From Amphibalanus amphitrite (taxonomy: Eukaryota; Arthropoda; Thecostraca; Balanomorpha; Balanidae), in assembly GCF_019059575.1 (NCBI RefSeq), contig NW_024883495.1:1-64000 (forward strand): DNA of 64,000 bases, read 5' to 3'. The notes below the pieces were generated by a model. It was not told the origin of the DNA. It did no database searches and saw only the letters and a program-made list of their open reading frames with translations. Position 1 is the stretch's first letter. Each line of letters starts with the position of its first letter. A program made the position numbers and the translations under genes. Positions 25,401-35,791 of the stretch are shown here, piece by piece.

Positions 25401-26311
25401 CGGACGTGCTTCTGCTCCAGCCGCACGTGGCCTATATCATCCAGTTCATCTGCGTGGTGGCCAGCGACCAGGAGCGATCAGAGAGCAGTCTGGGAGCCGC
25501 CGCCGGCCTCCTCGGGTAAGTGGGGAGAGGGACGGTCGGGGAGGGAGGGCAGTGTCCCAAAATTTACCAGTTTGGGTGGGAAATGACATCGAAATCAAAA
25601 TAATTTTCCACTCTCACCTCCAACTTTCCAGAGCAATTTTTCACTCCCTATTTTACCAATAAAGAGCATCTGCGGGTACCTTTTACCTCCCTCCATTTTC
25701 GATTCAATTATCTTATAAAGCAGCTCCCACATCCTTCAACATTCACAAATGCATTGTTGATCCCTGTTTTCCGCTCTTTTTTGTGCCTTCCTGACTGGCA
25801 TTTTTCCACTCTCAGCCCTCGTTCTAGTGACGAATATTCCCCTCTCACACCCAAGCCGAAATATAATTTTGGGACGCTGAGGGAGGGGGTCATGATAGGG
25901 ACTCAATGTTTACGAGCTCGATTCCCTGTTACCTTTTATGTTTCGGCCTGTGCACTGTGTAGTTGTGTTGCCTCTCACCGCTCACGTTTCCACCGGTACA
26001 GCGTGTCCAACATCTGACATTTTATCTGTAACCTACCGTAACATTTCCGACTTAGTATCAGCTCGCGGGCAGCGGCATATTGTCTGATCTCTCCCCTCTC
26101 CCATCAATGATCTGTTGTCTGACCTCTCTCTCTTCCCCGCAGTGACCTATTGTCGGCGTTCGGGAGCGCCATCCTGCCACTGGTTGATAACGAGGCCATT
26201 AACGAGCTGCTGACGCTCGGCCGGCGCTCCAAGACGGCTCGCACCAAAACGCTGGCCACCTGGGCCACCAAGGAGCTGCGCAAGATGAAGAGCGCCGCCA
26301 GCAGCTGGTAA
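16421..26311 (+). CDS. KPNB1: Importin subunit beta-1 (nuclear import receptor)
   Basis: Sixteen coding exons join in phase: 16421-16478, 17831-17889, 18232-18414, 18952-19146, 19405-19563, 19800-19949, 21080-21292, 22063-22234, 22579-22682, 22994-23287, 23508-23659, 23929-24065, 24367-24614, 25032-25175, 25295-25515, 26143-26311. The total is 885 codons plus stop; the human protein is 876 residues. Importin beta-1 carries cargo, often through importin alpha, into the nucleus and releases it on binding RanGTP. Visible marks are the N-terminal [11 protein letters not shown], the importin-N region (about 25-105), HEAT repeats throughout, [14 protein letters not shown], an acidic loop at 340-348 (EDGDDEEDW; human DENDDDDDW), [16 protein letters not shown] and [10 protein letters not shown] near the end. 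No key block is missing. The TAA at 26309 overlaps a strong splice donor (CTG|GTAAGT), so the last residues may differ by splicing. Several introns carry tandem duplications at their 3' ends. Confidence 0.97.
18148..18199. repeat. 26-bp tandem duplication at the end of importin intron 2
   Basis: GCTCCTGTAATATCTCCATG and its following six bases are repeated once with a single change (18148-18173, 18174-18199), about 30 bp before the exon 3 acceptor. Confidence 0.8.
19147..19270. repeat. Minisatellite at the start of importin intron 4
   Basis: About five degenerate copies of a 24-nt unit around GTTATGAGCGGCTGGTGG begin at the splice donor itself (CAG|GTGGGC). The first unit therefore overlaps the 5' splice site. 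The reading frame stays open into the intron by chance of the repeat. Confidence 0.75.
20235..20397. mobile_element. Palindromic TTAA MITE in importin intron 6
   Basis: 163 bp with TTAACACATGGTTTCC at the left and its complement at the right; the arms continue inward through GTTTTAACGCACG and AATGCACGAG. TTAA at both ends fits piggyBac-type insertion. The element is nearly a perfect hairpin. Confidence 0.7.
20399..20635. repeat. Second inverted repeat in importin intron 6
   Basis: The arm AATTAATACATGCTTAACGG at about 20401 pairs with an inverted copy near 20612-20635. The centre contains the palindrome GTGCACCAATTTAAATTGGT followed by GCAC. It abuts the TTAA MITE, and the two may form one composite. 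No protein. Confidence 0.5.
20913..21026. repeat. Degenerate tandem repeat before importin exon 7
   Basis: Three copies of about 40 bp share CGRTYAGCTCA and AACTCC words (starts near 20913, 20951 and 20994) and lie 50-170 bp before the exon 7 acceptor. Confidence 0.5.
23859..23928 (+). pseudogene. Duplicated, degenerate start of importin exon 12
   Basis: A 70-bp segment holding a splice acceptor (CCCCCGGCAG) and the first bases of exon 12 stands immediately before the functional copy. In the exon phase it reads [15 protein letters not shown] then stop, against [16 protein letters not shown] in the real exon at 23929. Several substitutions separate the copies, so the duplication is not a simple assembly error. 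Use of the upstream acceptor would truncate the protein; 70 is not a multiple of 3, so reading through would also shift the frame. Confidence 0.85.
24968..25031 (+). pseudogene. Perfect 64-bp duplication of the importin exon 14 start
   Basis: The sequence from AACCAGTCGGTTCACCGGTC to TGACCGTGTTC is repeated exactly 64 bp apart (24968 and 25032), each copy preceded by a CAG acceptor (CCCTTCAG and CCCTCAG). The copy at 25032 keeps the importin frame into [10 protein letters not shown]. Choosing the upstream acceptor adds 64 nt and shifts the frame. Perfect identity means it is recent or an assembly artefact. Confidence 0.85.
26078..26147. repeat. 35-bp tandem repeat spanning the importin exon 16 acceptor
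   Basis: TTGTCTGATCTCTCCCCTCT...ATCAATGATCTG is followed by TTGTCTGACCTCTCTCTCTT...CCGCAGTGACCTA. The second copy contains the working acceptor and first exon bases. The upstream copy has CATCAATGA where the acceptor CCGCAGTGA should be, so it cannot splice. Confidence 0.55.
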
Positions 26312-28540
26312 GTGACATGGGGAGAGAGGGGAGAGGGAAAGAGGGGTTACTGCCGACCCCGAGGGTAGAGTGGGGAAGGAGGCGTCTGGATGGAGTGACG
26401 TTGTGTAGGTACAGAGCTACGGGCTGGTCGGTGGAAAGGTGGCGACTCAGCGGTTTTCGAACCTAATGTCATTTAGAGCTGTTAAAAGGGCGACGCAGAC
26501 TGGGTGTGAAGAGTGTCCCGTATTCCCGATATACGTATGTTTGCTTAGCTCCCATGCGAACTATTTGGACAGCATCAATCGTCGATTATATGTATGGTCG
26601 CAAAAAGACTGATCTCCAGTCAAGTATTATCTACGAAGCATACTTTTTCTTAGATACCGAACCACCACAATGGCTTCCGATCGAAATATCCGAGAAAGTT
26701 TCCTTTTTCCTTCTTCCTCTTTTCCGGTTTTCTAAGATCCTTCAGCGTTGGGATGTACAATGAATCCTTCAGTCTGGATCCTTCTGGTGGTTGGCTGCTT
26801 GTTGCCGCTCTGCCTGTATAACTACGCTGTACAAATGCACAGGGAACTACGCGTGCTTTCCGTACTTAATTTTTTAGCTGCGGCTCGATCCGTCTTGGTC
26901 AACCGAGCTTGCAGCATGGTGAAAAGGGACCTTTCGCTATAAATGCAATTTCCTTTAGATTTGTACGTTTCAACACTTAGCTTATTATGTCGACGGGCAA
27001 TTTCCTGGATGGATGGTGTGTAAGGATATAAGGATGATGGCATGTCTCCGTATGGCTCTGTAGGTTCATAGGTAACAGTAGACCGAAAAGTAGATATATC
27101 ACAAAGTATAGCAGCAAGCAGTAAGGGACCCATAAACTTTTGACCGAAACACTAGCGCGAGCCCCATATCTTACCTGACGTGATTTATATGTTGTGTATC
27201 CTCCTCTTTTATTTGGATGACATTTTTGGGTCTACTGTTATCTATGGTCGAACGCATACGAGTGTTTGGATTAAAGAACGTTTGATATCTGGGCTACACA
27301 TGTATGTATGCTGAGATGACTGAATGTGTATAGAAGCGTTCAAACACCTCAGGATGTGTGGGAGTGCACAGCAGGGCCGTGCTGGATGGCGTTACGTTGA
27401 CTCAGGTTCTTCATATTTTGGATCACGTTTTTTACCGATCACCTGATGCTAATGTGAATTAAAAAACTGATAATTTTGCTCCGTAGTCTTAGAAAGTTTT
27501 TATCATTTTCCGAGCGAGTTCAGCCATGTACAGAGTATGGCGGCTAAGTTCGAGCTCACTGTATTATCCAATTGTACACACTGAGTCACAGCGCCCCCTC
27601 GCGTGGCCCTGTTGCGCCGTGTGCCTGTCTGTGTGAGCGGCCGGTATGAGTGGTGTGACGTGACCGGTGTGTGCCTGACCCACAGATGGCCGCGACTCGA
27701 CCCCCATCGGACCCTCGGGTGGCGCGTCGGTGGGCGCGCGTGAGAGCGAGAGAGCGAGCGAGCGAGAGAGAGGTATGCGGCGTGCGTGTAGCGGACGAGA
27801 CGCCTGGACGCGACGACGATCAACGCTACGACGACGCGCGCGCGCTCGGCCGACCGCCCTGTGATAGGCCGGCGAGGCCGGCCCGGCGGGAGGAGGGACT
27901 CTGAGCGTGTCAGATGCGGGCGGACGGCCAGCGCGGCAGCCCGCGGCGCGGCCGCCCCCCACCCCCTAGACACGCTGTTGTTGTTTTTGTACTGCGCGTC
28001 GCGCTGCCGCCGAGACGGGGCGGAGGAAATTGTTACTGCCTGGTGCCATGTGCGGCGCCCGGCCGGCCCCCACCGGGGCGTCGCCGCGCCGCCGGCGCCT
28101 GACCACCGACCTCGACAAACGGACTCTGAGGTAGAGAGCGTGCCTGAGCGCCAGAGAGCGAGCGACTGACTGTGTGACTGAGCTGTGCGAGTGGTGAGCT
28201 GCGTGGCGGGCGCGCTGTGTGCAGGGACGGGCGGCCAGTGGGGCGCGGCAGAGCGAGCCGGTCTGGTGCACGGCGCCGCACCCCGCCGCGCGCGCCCTCT
28301 CAGTACCTTGCTGTGCTGTCTCCGGGGTTCTGTATCTGCTATTTCCCTCTGTCTCTGTCTCTGTCTCCCCCGAGGCGCGGTCGGACGGTCTCCGGTACGC
28401 CCGACCGCGCCGGCTTCTGCATCTCTCGACCCCGTGTCCTTTCGTACAGAACGTCGGAGATCTGAGCGACCCAAAAAGCGGGCGAAATTTCTCGTTTGGA
28501 CTGTACGGAGGACAACTAATAAAGATTCCTTTCATTTGAA
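26308..28540 (+). other. Probable last intron and 3' UTR exon of importin beta-1
   Basis: Donor CTG|GTAAGT at 26308 overlaps the TAA stop. A good acceptor, GACCCACAG|ATGG, ends at 27685. Joining them gives AGC AGC TG|A, that is, a TGA stop in the same place, so the protein would end SS rather than SSW. The exon 27686 to about 28540 is GC-rich, without a conserved reading frame, and reaches AATAAA at 28518 followed by a GT-rich stretch. I infer a 1378-bp intron interrupting the stop codon. The intron itself holds nothing else recognisable. Confidence 0.5.
28518..28540 (+). terminator. Polyadenylation signal, probably for importin beta-1
   Basis: AATAAA at 28518-28523 is followed about 20 bp later by a GT-rich element (TGTGAGTTTGAGTTT). 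A second ATAAA-type signal is at about 28570. These are the first good signals downstream of the importin 3' exon. Confidence 0.5.
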
Positions 28541-29346
28541 TGTGAGTTTGAGTTTCCAGATCATCGCTAAATAAACCTGAACGTTTTTTATGGCCTCATT
28601 TCTCAGCACCGCAAGGCTCCTGGGTCTTAGTATTGATGAATGATGCTGGTCCGGTGCGTGAGATGGCTCCAAATATCCTCGAATGTTTTCCGAGATGATC
28701 GATAGCTGACTCGTGTACGATCTCGACGATGAATGGCTGCTGTACGTACATCTGGATGTAAGATGTGAGAGCGACTACTAACCACCCGTAGGAAACTGGG
28801 TGAGTTAAGTGTGTGAGATGATAAATCGACATAAACATTAACCGCCCTAGTCCCGTCTTCAGCGAAAATAAGCGGTACTGGGTTATCAGTGACATCTTTC
28901 GGCTATCTAAAGGGAATTTTCCTCCGGGCCGTGGTGTGAAAATGCCCAGCTGGGCGGCATGAGTCGTGGGTTCGTATCTGGTTATCCCAGGTGAAAGGTG
29001 TAATTCCATAAGCTTGCTTTCTGAGAATTCATGGATATTGAAGTGGTCTGGACTATGCCTAACACGCTGTTATGCATATTTGTTTGAGAGCAGAATAACA
29101 ACTGAGGAGAAATATCTAAAATATCTAGCGATAAAATATTATTCGACCGTTCGGGTAATTCCTTGGAACGGCACTTGCAAATGAACTGTTATGTAGTAGG
29201 AAAACAACAGGGATTATTTCCGCATTTTACGCTGTCAAGTTGAAGCTTTCTTGTGACTGACGCTTGCGCTAAAGACGCCAGAACGTTTGTCGCCAATGTC
29301 ACATTGCATTCGTGAACGTAATATAAACCGGGTTCTGTTCCGGGAC
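28541..29346. other. Intergenic sequence, no feature seen
   Basis: Mixed-composition sequence between the importin 3' end and the next mobile element. Short open frames occur on both strands, but none has splice sites or protein-like content. Confidence 0.45.
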
Positions 29347-30308
29347 TTAACCCTCGCACGACCAGGCCATTTCTCATAACACGAACGATCAGGGGGGGGG
29401 GGGGGTTGTTACGACCCCCCCCCCCTGGCGTTTCGAAACGGAAGGTCGTAGAGCTTAGCGGAAAAAACCAACGGATTGCTCTCAACGAGATCTCGCGATT
29501 GGTGGTATATTTTTTGGTCCTAGGTCAACATTTGACCTACTTATGACCGGTCAAAGGTCAAATTTTCCGAAAAAATCAAACTTTTTCAACTTTCCGCGGC
29601 GATTGCGGCAAAACGGTGGGAGATATCGACTTGAAACCTTCACTATCGTGTTCCTTGATCAATTCTCTATCGTTTGGTATGTATTTCGTTTCCCTAGCTC
29701 TAAGAATGGCGCGTTGGGAGCGCCGGAAGTCGGCAAGGTCACAGTCGGCGGCAGAAATTCAAAAAATCAAAATTTAAATTTTTGAAATCTGATTGTATTT
29801 TTGGATTTGGGAGGTCCATTTGCTCCCTATAGAAGCTAATATTGCTGCATATTCCCATTGAGGTGACAAGAATTAGCAAAATAGTGGTTCGGGCGCTTTT
29901 CAAAAATAGTACCGGACGCTGTTCCTCTTGTGACGTCATAGCTCCGTGACCTGACCTGACCCGGTCAATTTTCTTGCACCACACGATAGCCAATGCTTGC
30001 CCCAACATGCATGGGAAGTTTCATCATGATCCATCAAACAATGTGGGTATCACCGGCAGAAAACCTAGGGATTCGGCGCACACGTTTGGTAACTGTCGGC
30101 CGGAGGCTGTACCTCTTATGACGTCATAACTCCGTGACCTGACATGACCCGATCAATTTTTTTTCGGCAAAAGATGCGCAAAGGTTGCCCCAGAGGGTAT
30201 TGAAAATTTCAGCCCGCTACGACAAGCCGTTTAGCGTGCACTTCGAAAAAACCTCAGGGGGGGGGGGGGTTGATACAACCCCCCCCCCCCTAGGCGTTCT
30301 AGGGTTAA
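29347..30308. mobile_element. piggyBac-like MITE, copy P3 (962 bp)
   Basis: It has TTAA at 29347-29350 and 30305-30308. The ends are TTAACCCTCGCACGACCAGG (left) and TTAACCCTAGAACGCCTAGG (reverse complement of right). The outer match is limited to CCCT plus scattered bases, so this copy is more diverged. G-run/C-run hairpins are at 29392-29425 and 30257-30290 (GGTTGATACAACC). Here the spaced terminus is on the left, so P3 lies in the opposite orientation to P1, P2 and P5. TGACGTCA occurs near 29931 and 30119, and TGACCTGACCTGACC near 29948. No transposase. Confidence 0.75.
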
Positions 30309-30514
30309 ATAACAGCTATCGGCTATCACTCAGGGATCATACCATGAGCCAAAGGGACTCCTGGTGACCACCGGAGCAGCCATTATGTCGGGGTCCCGCA
30401 GCCTCGATGGGTCCACGTCGAGGCGGGCCGGTCAGCCGAGAGGGACATACTCCGGAACATCGACCTCCTCTGGGCACATAGAAACTGCGTGCCACTATCA
30501 GTCGTTAGGAGCGA

Positions 30515-30775
30515 TAGCCTGCAACGGAATGCATGTCAAATACCGGACGGGAACTGTAATAGAGCACGCACACGGCACTAACGCGGTGAGGAACTGCAAC
30601 AGAACACACGTCACTAACACTAGCGGGGAACTGCAACAGAACACACGTCACTAATATATCTGAGGAGCGATAATGGTACCACATCGTAAACTTTGGATGA
30701 CATCTGCAACAAGAAACAAGTCACTTACAACAGACCGCAACTGCGACAGAGCACATGATACTCAGGCTGGGGGGA
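30515..30775. repeat. GGAACTGCAACAGAACAC minisatellite, block A
   Basis: Degenerate copies of about 33-36 bp built on AACTGCAACAGAACACACGT then CACTAACAC. It shares GAGCGATAAYGGWACCACAT with the larger block at 33525-34045, so both descend from one array. Not coding. Confidence 0.7.
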
Positions 30776-31200
30776 TCCGTGCTATCGTAAGTTATATCGG
30801 ACGTGGCTGCGAAACTTCTCTCGGTACGAAACTTCTCTTGATCGGAAGAAAATCGGAGGGATGAAAAAGAAAGAGCGGCAAATCGGAGCTACGTTGTACG
30901 TAAGTTGTTTCGCAGCGTTTAAATGCCAGTTTTACTACGATTTAAATGCCAAGCAGATCAGCTGACCTCGTAGTACCATGTCGATAAGGTCGAATTCCCC
31001 ATACGTCTATAGTGTAAAAGTGACCCTTATTGCAAATAGGCTGTCAGGGACATCTCCTCCTCTGTAAATTTGGAGGGATCATGTGTCGGCATTCCCATGT
31101 TCGTTTCGGAGTCCATCTGTTCCATTTGGAGCCCGTCAGTTGGCGTCAAGAGTTGGCGCAGCGAGCGCCCCGAAGACTGCGTCTGCGCACGAGGCTTCGC

Positions 31201-31345
31201 GATGGAGGAGTATTTTGACGAAATCGCCCTCGCTGCAGAAGAAATAGAGGGACTTGTTGAGAAAGAGGAGGCCGCAGTGTGCCGACGACTTTAAACTGTA
31301 CGCCAACGCCAAGACCAAGGCAATCAGGGGGCGCTCGGATGATCG
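31201..31345 (+). pseudogene. Possible decayed coding fragment, unrecognised
   Basis: ATG at 31202 begins an acidic stretch reading MEEYFDEIALAAEEIEGLVE, then EKEEA, which ends in a stop. A single-base shift near 31279 continues as CADDFKLYANAKTKAIRGRS. The composition is more protein-like than the surroundings, suggesting a frameshifted remnant of a gene or transposon protein. I do not recognise the family, and chance remains possible. Confidence 0.25.
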
Positions 31346-31354
31346 GGAGGTTTC

Positions 31355-31520
31355 AATTGATCAGGGACCCACCAGGTGACCAGGGACCCCTCTGATAACC
31401 AGGGGTCCTTCCAGTAACCAGGGACTCCTTCAATAACCAGGGGCCCCTCAGTAAACGTGGGCCACTCAGGTTACTGCAAGAGACAGGAGTCCCTTATAAC
31501 CAGGGACCGGCAAGGTCTCT
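31355..31520. repeat. AACCAGGGACCCC tandem repeat
   Basis: About six degenerate copies of a unit near 25 bp around TAACCAGGGGTCCTTCCAG, merging into the next minisatellite. Confidence 0.6.
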
Positions 31521-32650
31521 CAGGTCCATTTTTGACAAAGCTGTTATTGACGTCATATGCGAGCCCTTTGCCACCAGCAGAGGGCCCTTTCAAGCCTTTT
31601 TAGGGCCGTTTAACGTCTCTTGAGTTTCCTTTGAGGCTAAGGGCCTCTTCAGCAGCCGAGGGGTCTTTGAGGCTTTTTTGAGGGCCTCTTAACGTCAGCT
31701 GAGGACCGTTGGACGCCATCTGAGGACCGTTTGGTGCCTTCTGATGGCCAGTATGTAGATGCCAACTGAGGGCTCTCTGACACCAGCTGAGGGCACGCTG
31801 ACACCAACTGGGGGCCTCCTGACACCAGCTAAGGGCGCTTTTATATTTGACACGAGCTCAGGGCCCTTTGACGCCCTTTGAGACCTTCTGAGGTCCGTTT
31901 GACGCCAGCAGAGGACCCTTTGGGGTCATATGAGGGCCCTTTGCTGCCTTCTAAGCGGCCTTTGAGGCTTTTTGAGGGCTGCTTGACGCCACCTGAGGAC
32001 CGTTGCGGTTGGACTCCAGTTACGGACCGTTTGAGGCCTTCTGATGGCCATTTTGCGACAACTGAGGGCCCTCTGACACTAGCTGGGGGCCCTCTGACAC
32101 CAGATAAGGGCCCTTTAAGGCCTTCTGAAGTCCGGTTGACGCTAGCGGAGGGCCTTTTGAGGCCAAATGAGGGCCCTTTGAGACCTTATAAGGGCTCATT
32201 GAGACTTTTTAGGGCCGCGTGACGGCATCTGAGGACCGTTGTACTCCAGCTGACGACCGTTTGAGGCCTTCAGATGGACTTTTGGCGCCAGCTGAGGAGG
32301 GCTCACTGACACCAGCTGGGGGCCCTCTGACACAAGCTAAGGACTCTTCAAGGCCTTCGGAGGGTCGTTTGACGCGAGCTCAGGGCCCTCTGACGCAGGT
32401 TTAGGGCCCTTTGACGCCCTTTAAGGTCTTCTGAGGTAGGTTTAACGTTGGCTGAGAGCCCTTTGAACCCATCTGAGGGCCCTTTGAGGCCATCTTGTGG
32501 CCCTTCATTTGGCCATCTGAGGGCCCTTTGACACCAGATGAGGGCCATTTGACGCTAACCGAGGGCCCTTCGAGACCATCTGAGGACCCGGTGACCCCAT
32601 CTGTGGGCCCTTTGAGGTCTTTTGAGGGCCATTGAAATTTCACCACAATA
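31520..32650. repeat. TGAGGGCCCTTTGA minisatellite
   Basis: About 1.1 kb of degenerate repeats of TGAGGGCCCTTTGACGCC and CTGACACCAGCTGAGGGCC words with a rough unit of 20-30 bp. Long frames are open on both strands only because of the periodic sequence. The self-complementary GAGGGCCCTT core makes every unit a small palindrome. Confidence 0.75.
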
Positions 32651-33524
32651 CCCCTGGCTGCGCTACTGGGCATTTATGGACTCGTATGGGCCTGCTGGGG
32701 AACGAGATGGGCCCTCCCGGTCTTTTCAATCATTATTTCAGTTCATTTTACATGGTCTTCGGCGGTCTAAAGATTAGGGGCCCCAACTCGAATGGGGGGA
32801 GGCCCGTGTGCCCTCTCCCGTGTGCGGCCTTGCCGACACTACACCGCTTCCCCTCCCTCCGCCATAAACGCACCTCTGCACTGTTAGGCGCCGACAAATA
32901 CGGACCGGCGCCGCAACCGGCTCCCCCGCGGCCTGCCTCGCGTTGACATAGCCCTTCCCGAACACCAGTGTAACCCCCACGCGGCCTAGGTATCGCCGCG
33001 CCCACCTGTCCGCGGCGCGACCTCTGATGGCGTATCGGATCATTGATGGTGCGATACATGTTTTGGTGAGATTTTCGCAATTAACGCGAAAAATTGCCCA
33101 AAACACTTTTTAAATTTCAAAATTGAAAAAAGTGATTACAAAAATGACGTGAAAGTGACCGTTTTCAACGTGTAAATTTAAAACGCTCTAGCGCAGCCAT
33201 TTTTGAAGAAATCGACTTCAAATTTTGCACACGTGTTCATCAACCATATTTGTTTAACATATATTTCGGTTTTGTGAAAATTTTGAAAATTTCTTATATT
33301 TTTCTCTTGAGAAAGAGGTAAAGCTTCACTACGATCGGCCTTCCGATCGACCGAGAAGATTCGTAAAGTTAGTTCGTATCTTCACCATTTGCGATACAAC
33401 TTGCGTATCTACTTAGCCTACGATGTGATGGATCCCTCCAATATCTGTTCCGATTCAACTTACGTTTGATCGCAACTGCGAGGTGCCTTGCGATCACATG
33501 GATCCCCCCAGCCTCACTACCCTA
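32650..33524. other. Intergenic sequence, GC-rich then AT-rich
   Basis: About 32790-33030 is GC-rich with scattered short open frames on both strands, and about 33060-33400 is AT-rich. No splice-supported exon and no clear repeat structure. Confidence 0.4.
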
Positions 33525-34045
33525 AACTGTAACTGCATCAGAACACAAGTCAGTAGCACCGGCTGGGAACTGCAATGAAACACATCACCAGCGGCCCTTC
33601 ATGGGAACTGCAATAGAGCACAGATCACTAACACATGGATGGAAACTGCAATAGAACACAGGTAACTAACACTACCGGGGAACTGGAACGTAGCAAACGT
33701 CACTGACACTGGACAAGAGCGATAACGGAACCACATCGTCACTCTGGATGGGAACTGTAACAGGAAACACCTCACTAACTTACGGTGACTGCAATAGAGC
33801 AATCATCACTAACACTAGCCGGGAACTGCAATGAAGCACACGTCACTAACACAGGTAGAGAACTGCGTAGGCCGTAGGGCACGTGTCGGCTAAGGAAACT
33901 GAGACTCGAGTGCTTCATCACAGCACGCCCGCTGTAGGTATAAAGCCTAACTGGAATTGCAGCAAAGCAAATGTCACTGGACACTGGTACTGGACGGAAA
34001 GTGAAAGACAACACGTCACTAACACAATGCAAGGATCGCAAAGCA
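33525..34045. repeat. GGAACTGCAATAGAACAC minisatellite, block B
   Basis: A dozen or so degenerate 33-40-bp copies of GGAACTGCAATAGAGCACAG then CACTAACACT. It is related to block A (30515-30775) and, inverted, to the array at 49750-50090. It ends directly before the P4 element. Confidence 0.7.
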
Positions 34046-34052
34046 TATGTCA

Positions 34053-35236
34053 TTAACCCGGCAGGCGGTGGGCCTACCAGCCACCTTCCGCGCGGTGGGG
34101 GGGGGGCATTTTTTTGCCCCCCCCCGTATCTCCGAAACTACTGAACGGATCCGGAAAATTCAAACGGCGTTCGATAGCCCTGTCAAATTTGTCGAGGGAA
34201 ACCAAATTTCATTGACCTCGGGGTCACCGATGACGTCACAGGTCAGGTCAAAGACAAAATGTTTCACCGTTCACGGGGCTTCTAGGGAAAGCGCTATAAC
34301 ACCGAGTAAAACGCATTTTGTCGAAAATCAGCGATGAGGCGTCAGTTGTCTAGTACATATGTTGCTATTAGAGGTCACCGGTCATACCAGGTCAGGTCAC
34401 CAAAGGTCACCAAGGGTCACCACATGAGCCCAACTTTACTAAGGTTATGCGATGCATGTTTTATGGCCAGTTTTTCATTTCCAACTCAATGGTGTTGGTT
34501 ATAAGACCATCAGGTACGGTTAAGGTCACTTTCTGGTGGAGGTCAGGTCAAGGTCAGGTCAAAAAAGGTCAAATTTCAAAGTTGATATTTTTGCATAAAA
34601 TGGGTATCGAATCAATGCAGCTCGTCACGGGGAGTCTAATGGTGGTCTTTGTTTTGCGCTACGAGGTCTAGAATTGCTAAAAATTGAGTTTGAAAATTTG
34701 ACGTCATCAATTTTGAACAGTTTTTTCGCTATAACTTGGCCAAAAAAAGAGGTATCGATCTCAAATTTGGTATGTAGATAGAAGGCGGTAGGTACTATCA
34801 CATATATTCCGGTTTTTTCGAAATTCAAAAAAGTGTTTGGATTTTTCGGCTATTATATTCGAAAAATCTATTTTTTGATTTTTGGGGGTCAAAATCCAAA
34901 AAAATCGAAAAACCGAAATAGCAGTTTTGTAGCCCTTTTGATTCCACACCTTTTATGTCTGAAACATTTTTATGTATCTCTAAAGCTGTAGGCCTGACAG
35001 CTCTTCCCGCGAAACTTTTTTTTGGGTCGAAAATGGCAAAAATGACGTCACTCTGACGTCATTAGCGGCCAACCTATCATAGCCATTGGAAAAATTTTTG
35101 GTCACCATGTGCGCTAGCTGCTCCCGGGAGGGTACTGAAAGTTTGGTGACGATCGGCGCAGCGGTTCTCGAGATATATCGAAAAAACTAAAGGGGGGGCA
35201 AAAAATTGCCCCCCCCCCCACCGCCTGGAAGGTTAA
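34053..35236. mobile_element. piggyBac-like MITE, copy P4 (1184 bp)
   Basis: It has TTAA at 34053-34056 and 35233-35236. The ends are TTAACCCGGCAGGCGGTGGG and, inverted at the right, TTAACCTTCCAGGCGGTGGG. Hairpins lie at 34097-34125 (GGGGCATTTTTTTGCCCC) and 35192-35219. The left end is the spaced one, with about 20-25 bp before a second GCGGTGGGG. The interior has AGGTCACCAAAGGTCACC at about 34400, a four-base-spaced direct repeat AGGTCAAAAAAGGTCA at about 34555, and three TGACGTCA sites. Its right TTAA is also the left TTAA of the next MITE. No transposase. Confidence 0.82.
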
Positions 35237-35791
35237 AGGAAATAGTTCACTTTCACGAAATTATTTTTTTTTTTGCAATGATTTATTATTTTTTATGTTC
35301 AAAATAATCAGCAAAGAAAATAAAACCTTTTTATAACAAAAGATTTTTTTCTATATTTTGATATAGGAAGAACTTTTCAGTTTCTGTAAGGCACACGCGA
35401 TCCAGTATGAAAAGAGCATGGCTCCCGAAAATTCTTCAGAAACAGAGAAATTATCGCAGCCACCGGCATTTGGGCGATCTGCTCGATCTGATAATGTTCC
35501 CCTGAATGTCCTAATTGATCAGTACGAGAATTTCTCTAGAGTTCTCGTAGATAATTTCTCTAGTTTCTGAAGAATTTTCGGGACCCCATGCTCTTTTCAT
35601 ACTGGATGGAAATATATGCAAGGCACACATCCTCAACGCAAGACACCTTTTTCGGGACGAGAAATAGAATATCTTTGCCTAGGGTGATCGTTGGGCTGTA
35701 AAAGCTCCTGATTTATGCTCGTCTCAGCCCAAGCTACGGAACTGCTATTCCAGTTCAAAACCCATGTTAAAAAGTGAACTATTTCCTTTAA
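35233..35791. mobile_element. TTAA MITE, family M3 (559 bp)
   Basis: The ends are TTAAAGGAAATAGTTCACTT and its inverted complement, with TTAA at 35233-35236 and 35788-35791. A second internal inverted repeat pairs about 35399-35455 with about 35555-35610 (arms contain CCAGTATGAAAAGAGCATGG and GAAAATTCTTCAGAAAC). Non-coding. It abuts P4, sharing one TTAA. Confidence 0.8.

Noticed and set aside
27503-28535. Minus-strand frames of up to 323 codons
   Set aside because: Arg/Pro/Ala/Gly-rich chance frames in a CpG-rich stretch that fits an importin 3' UTR; no splice sites or domain.
31878-32673. Open frames on both strands
   Set aside because: They follow the TGAGGGCCCTTTGA repeat and are open on both strands, so they reflect periodicity.
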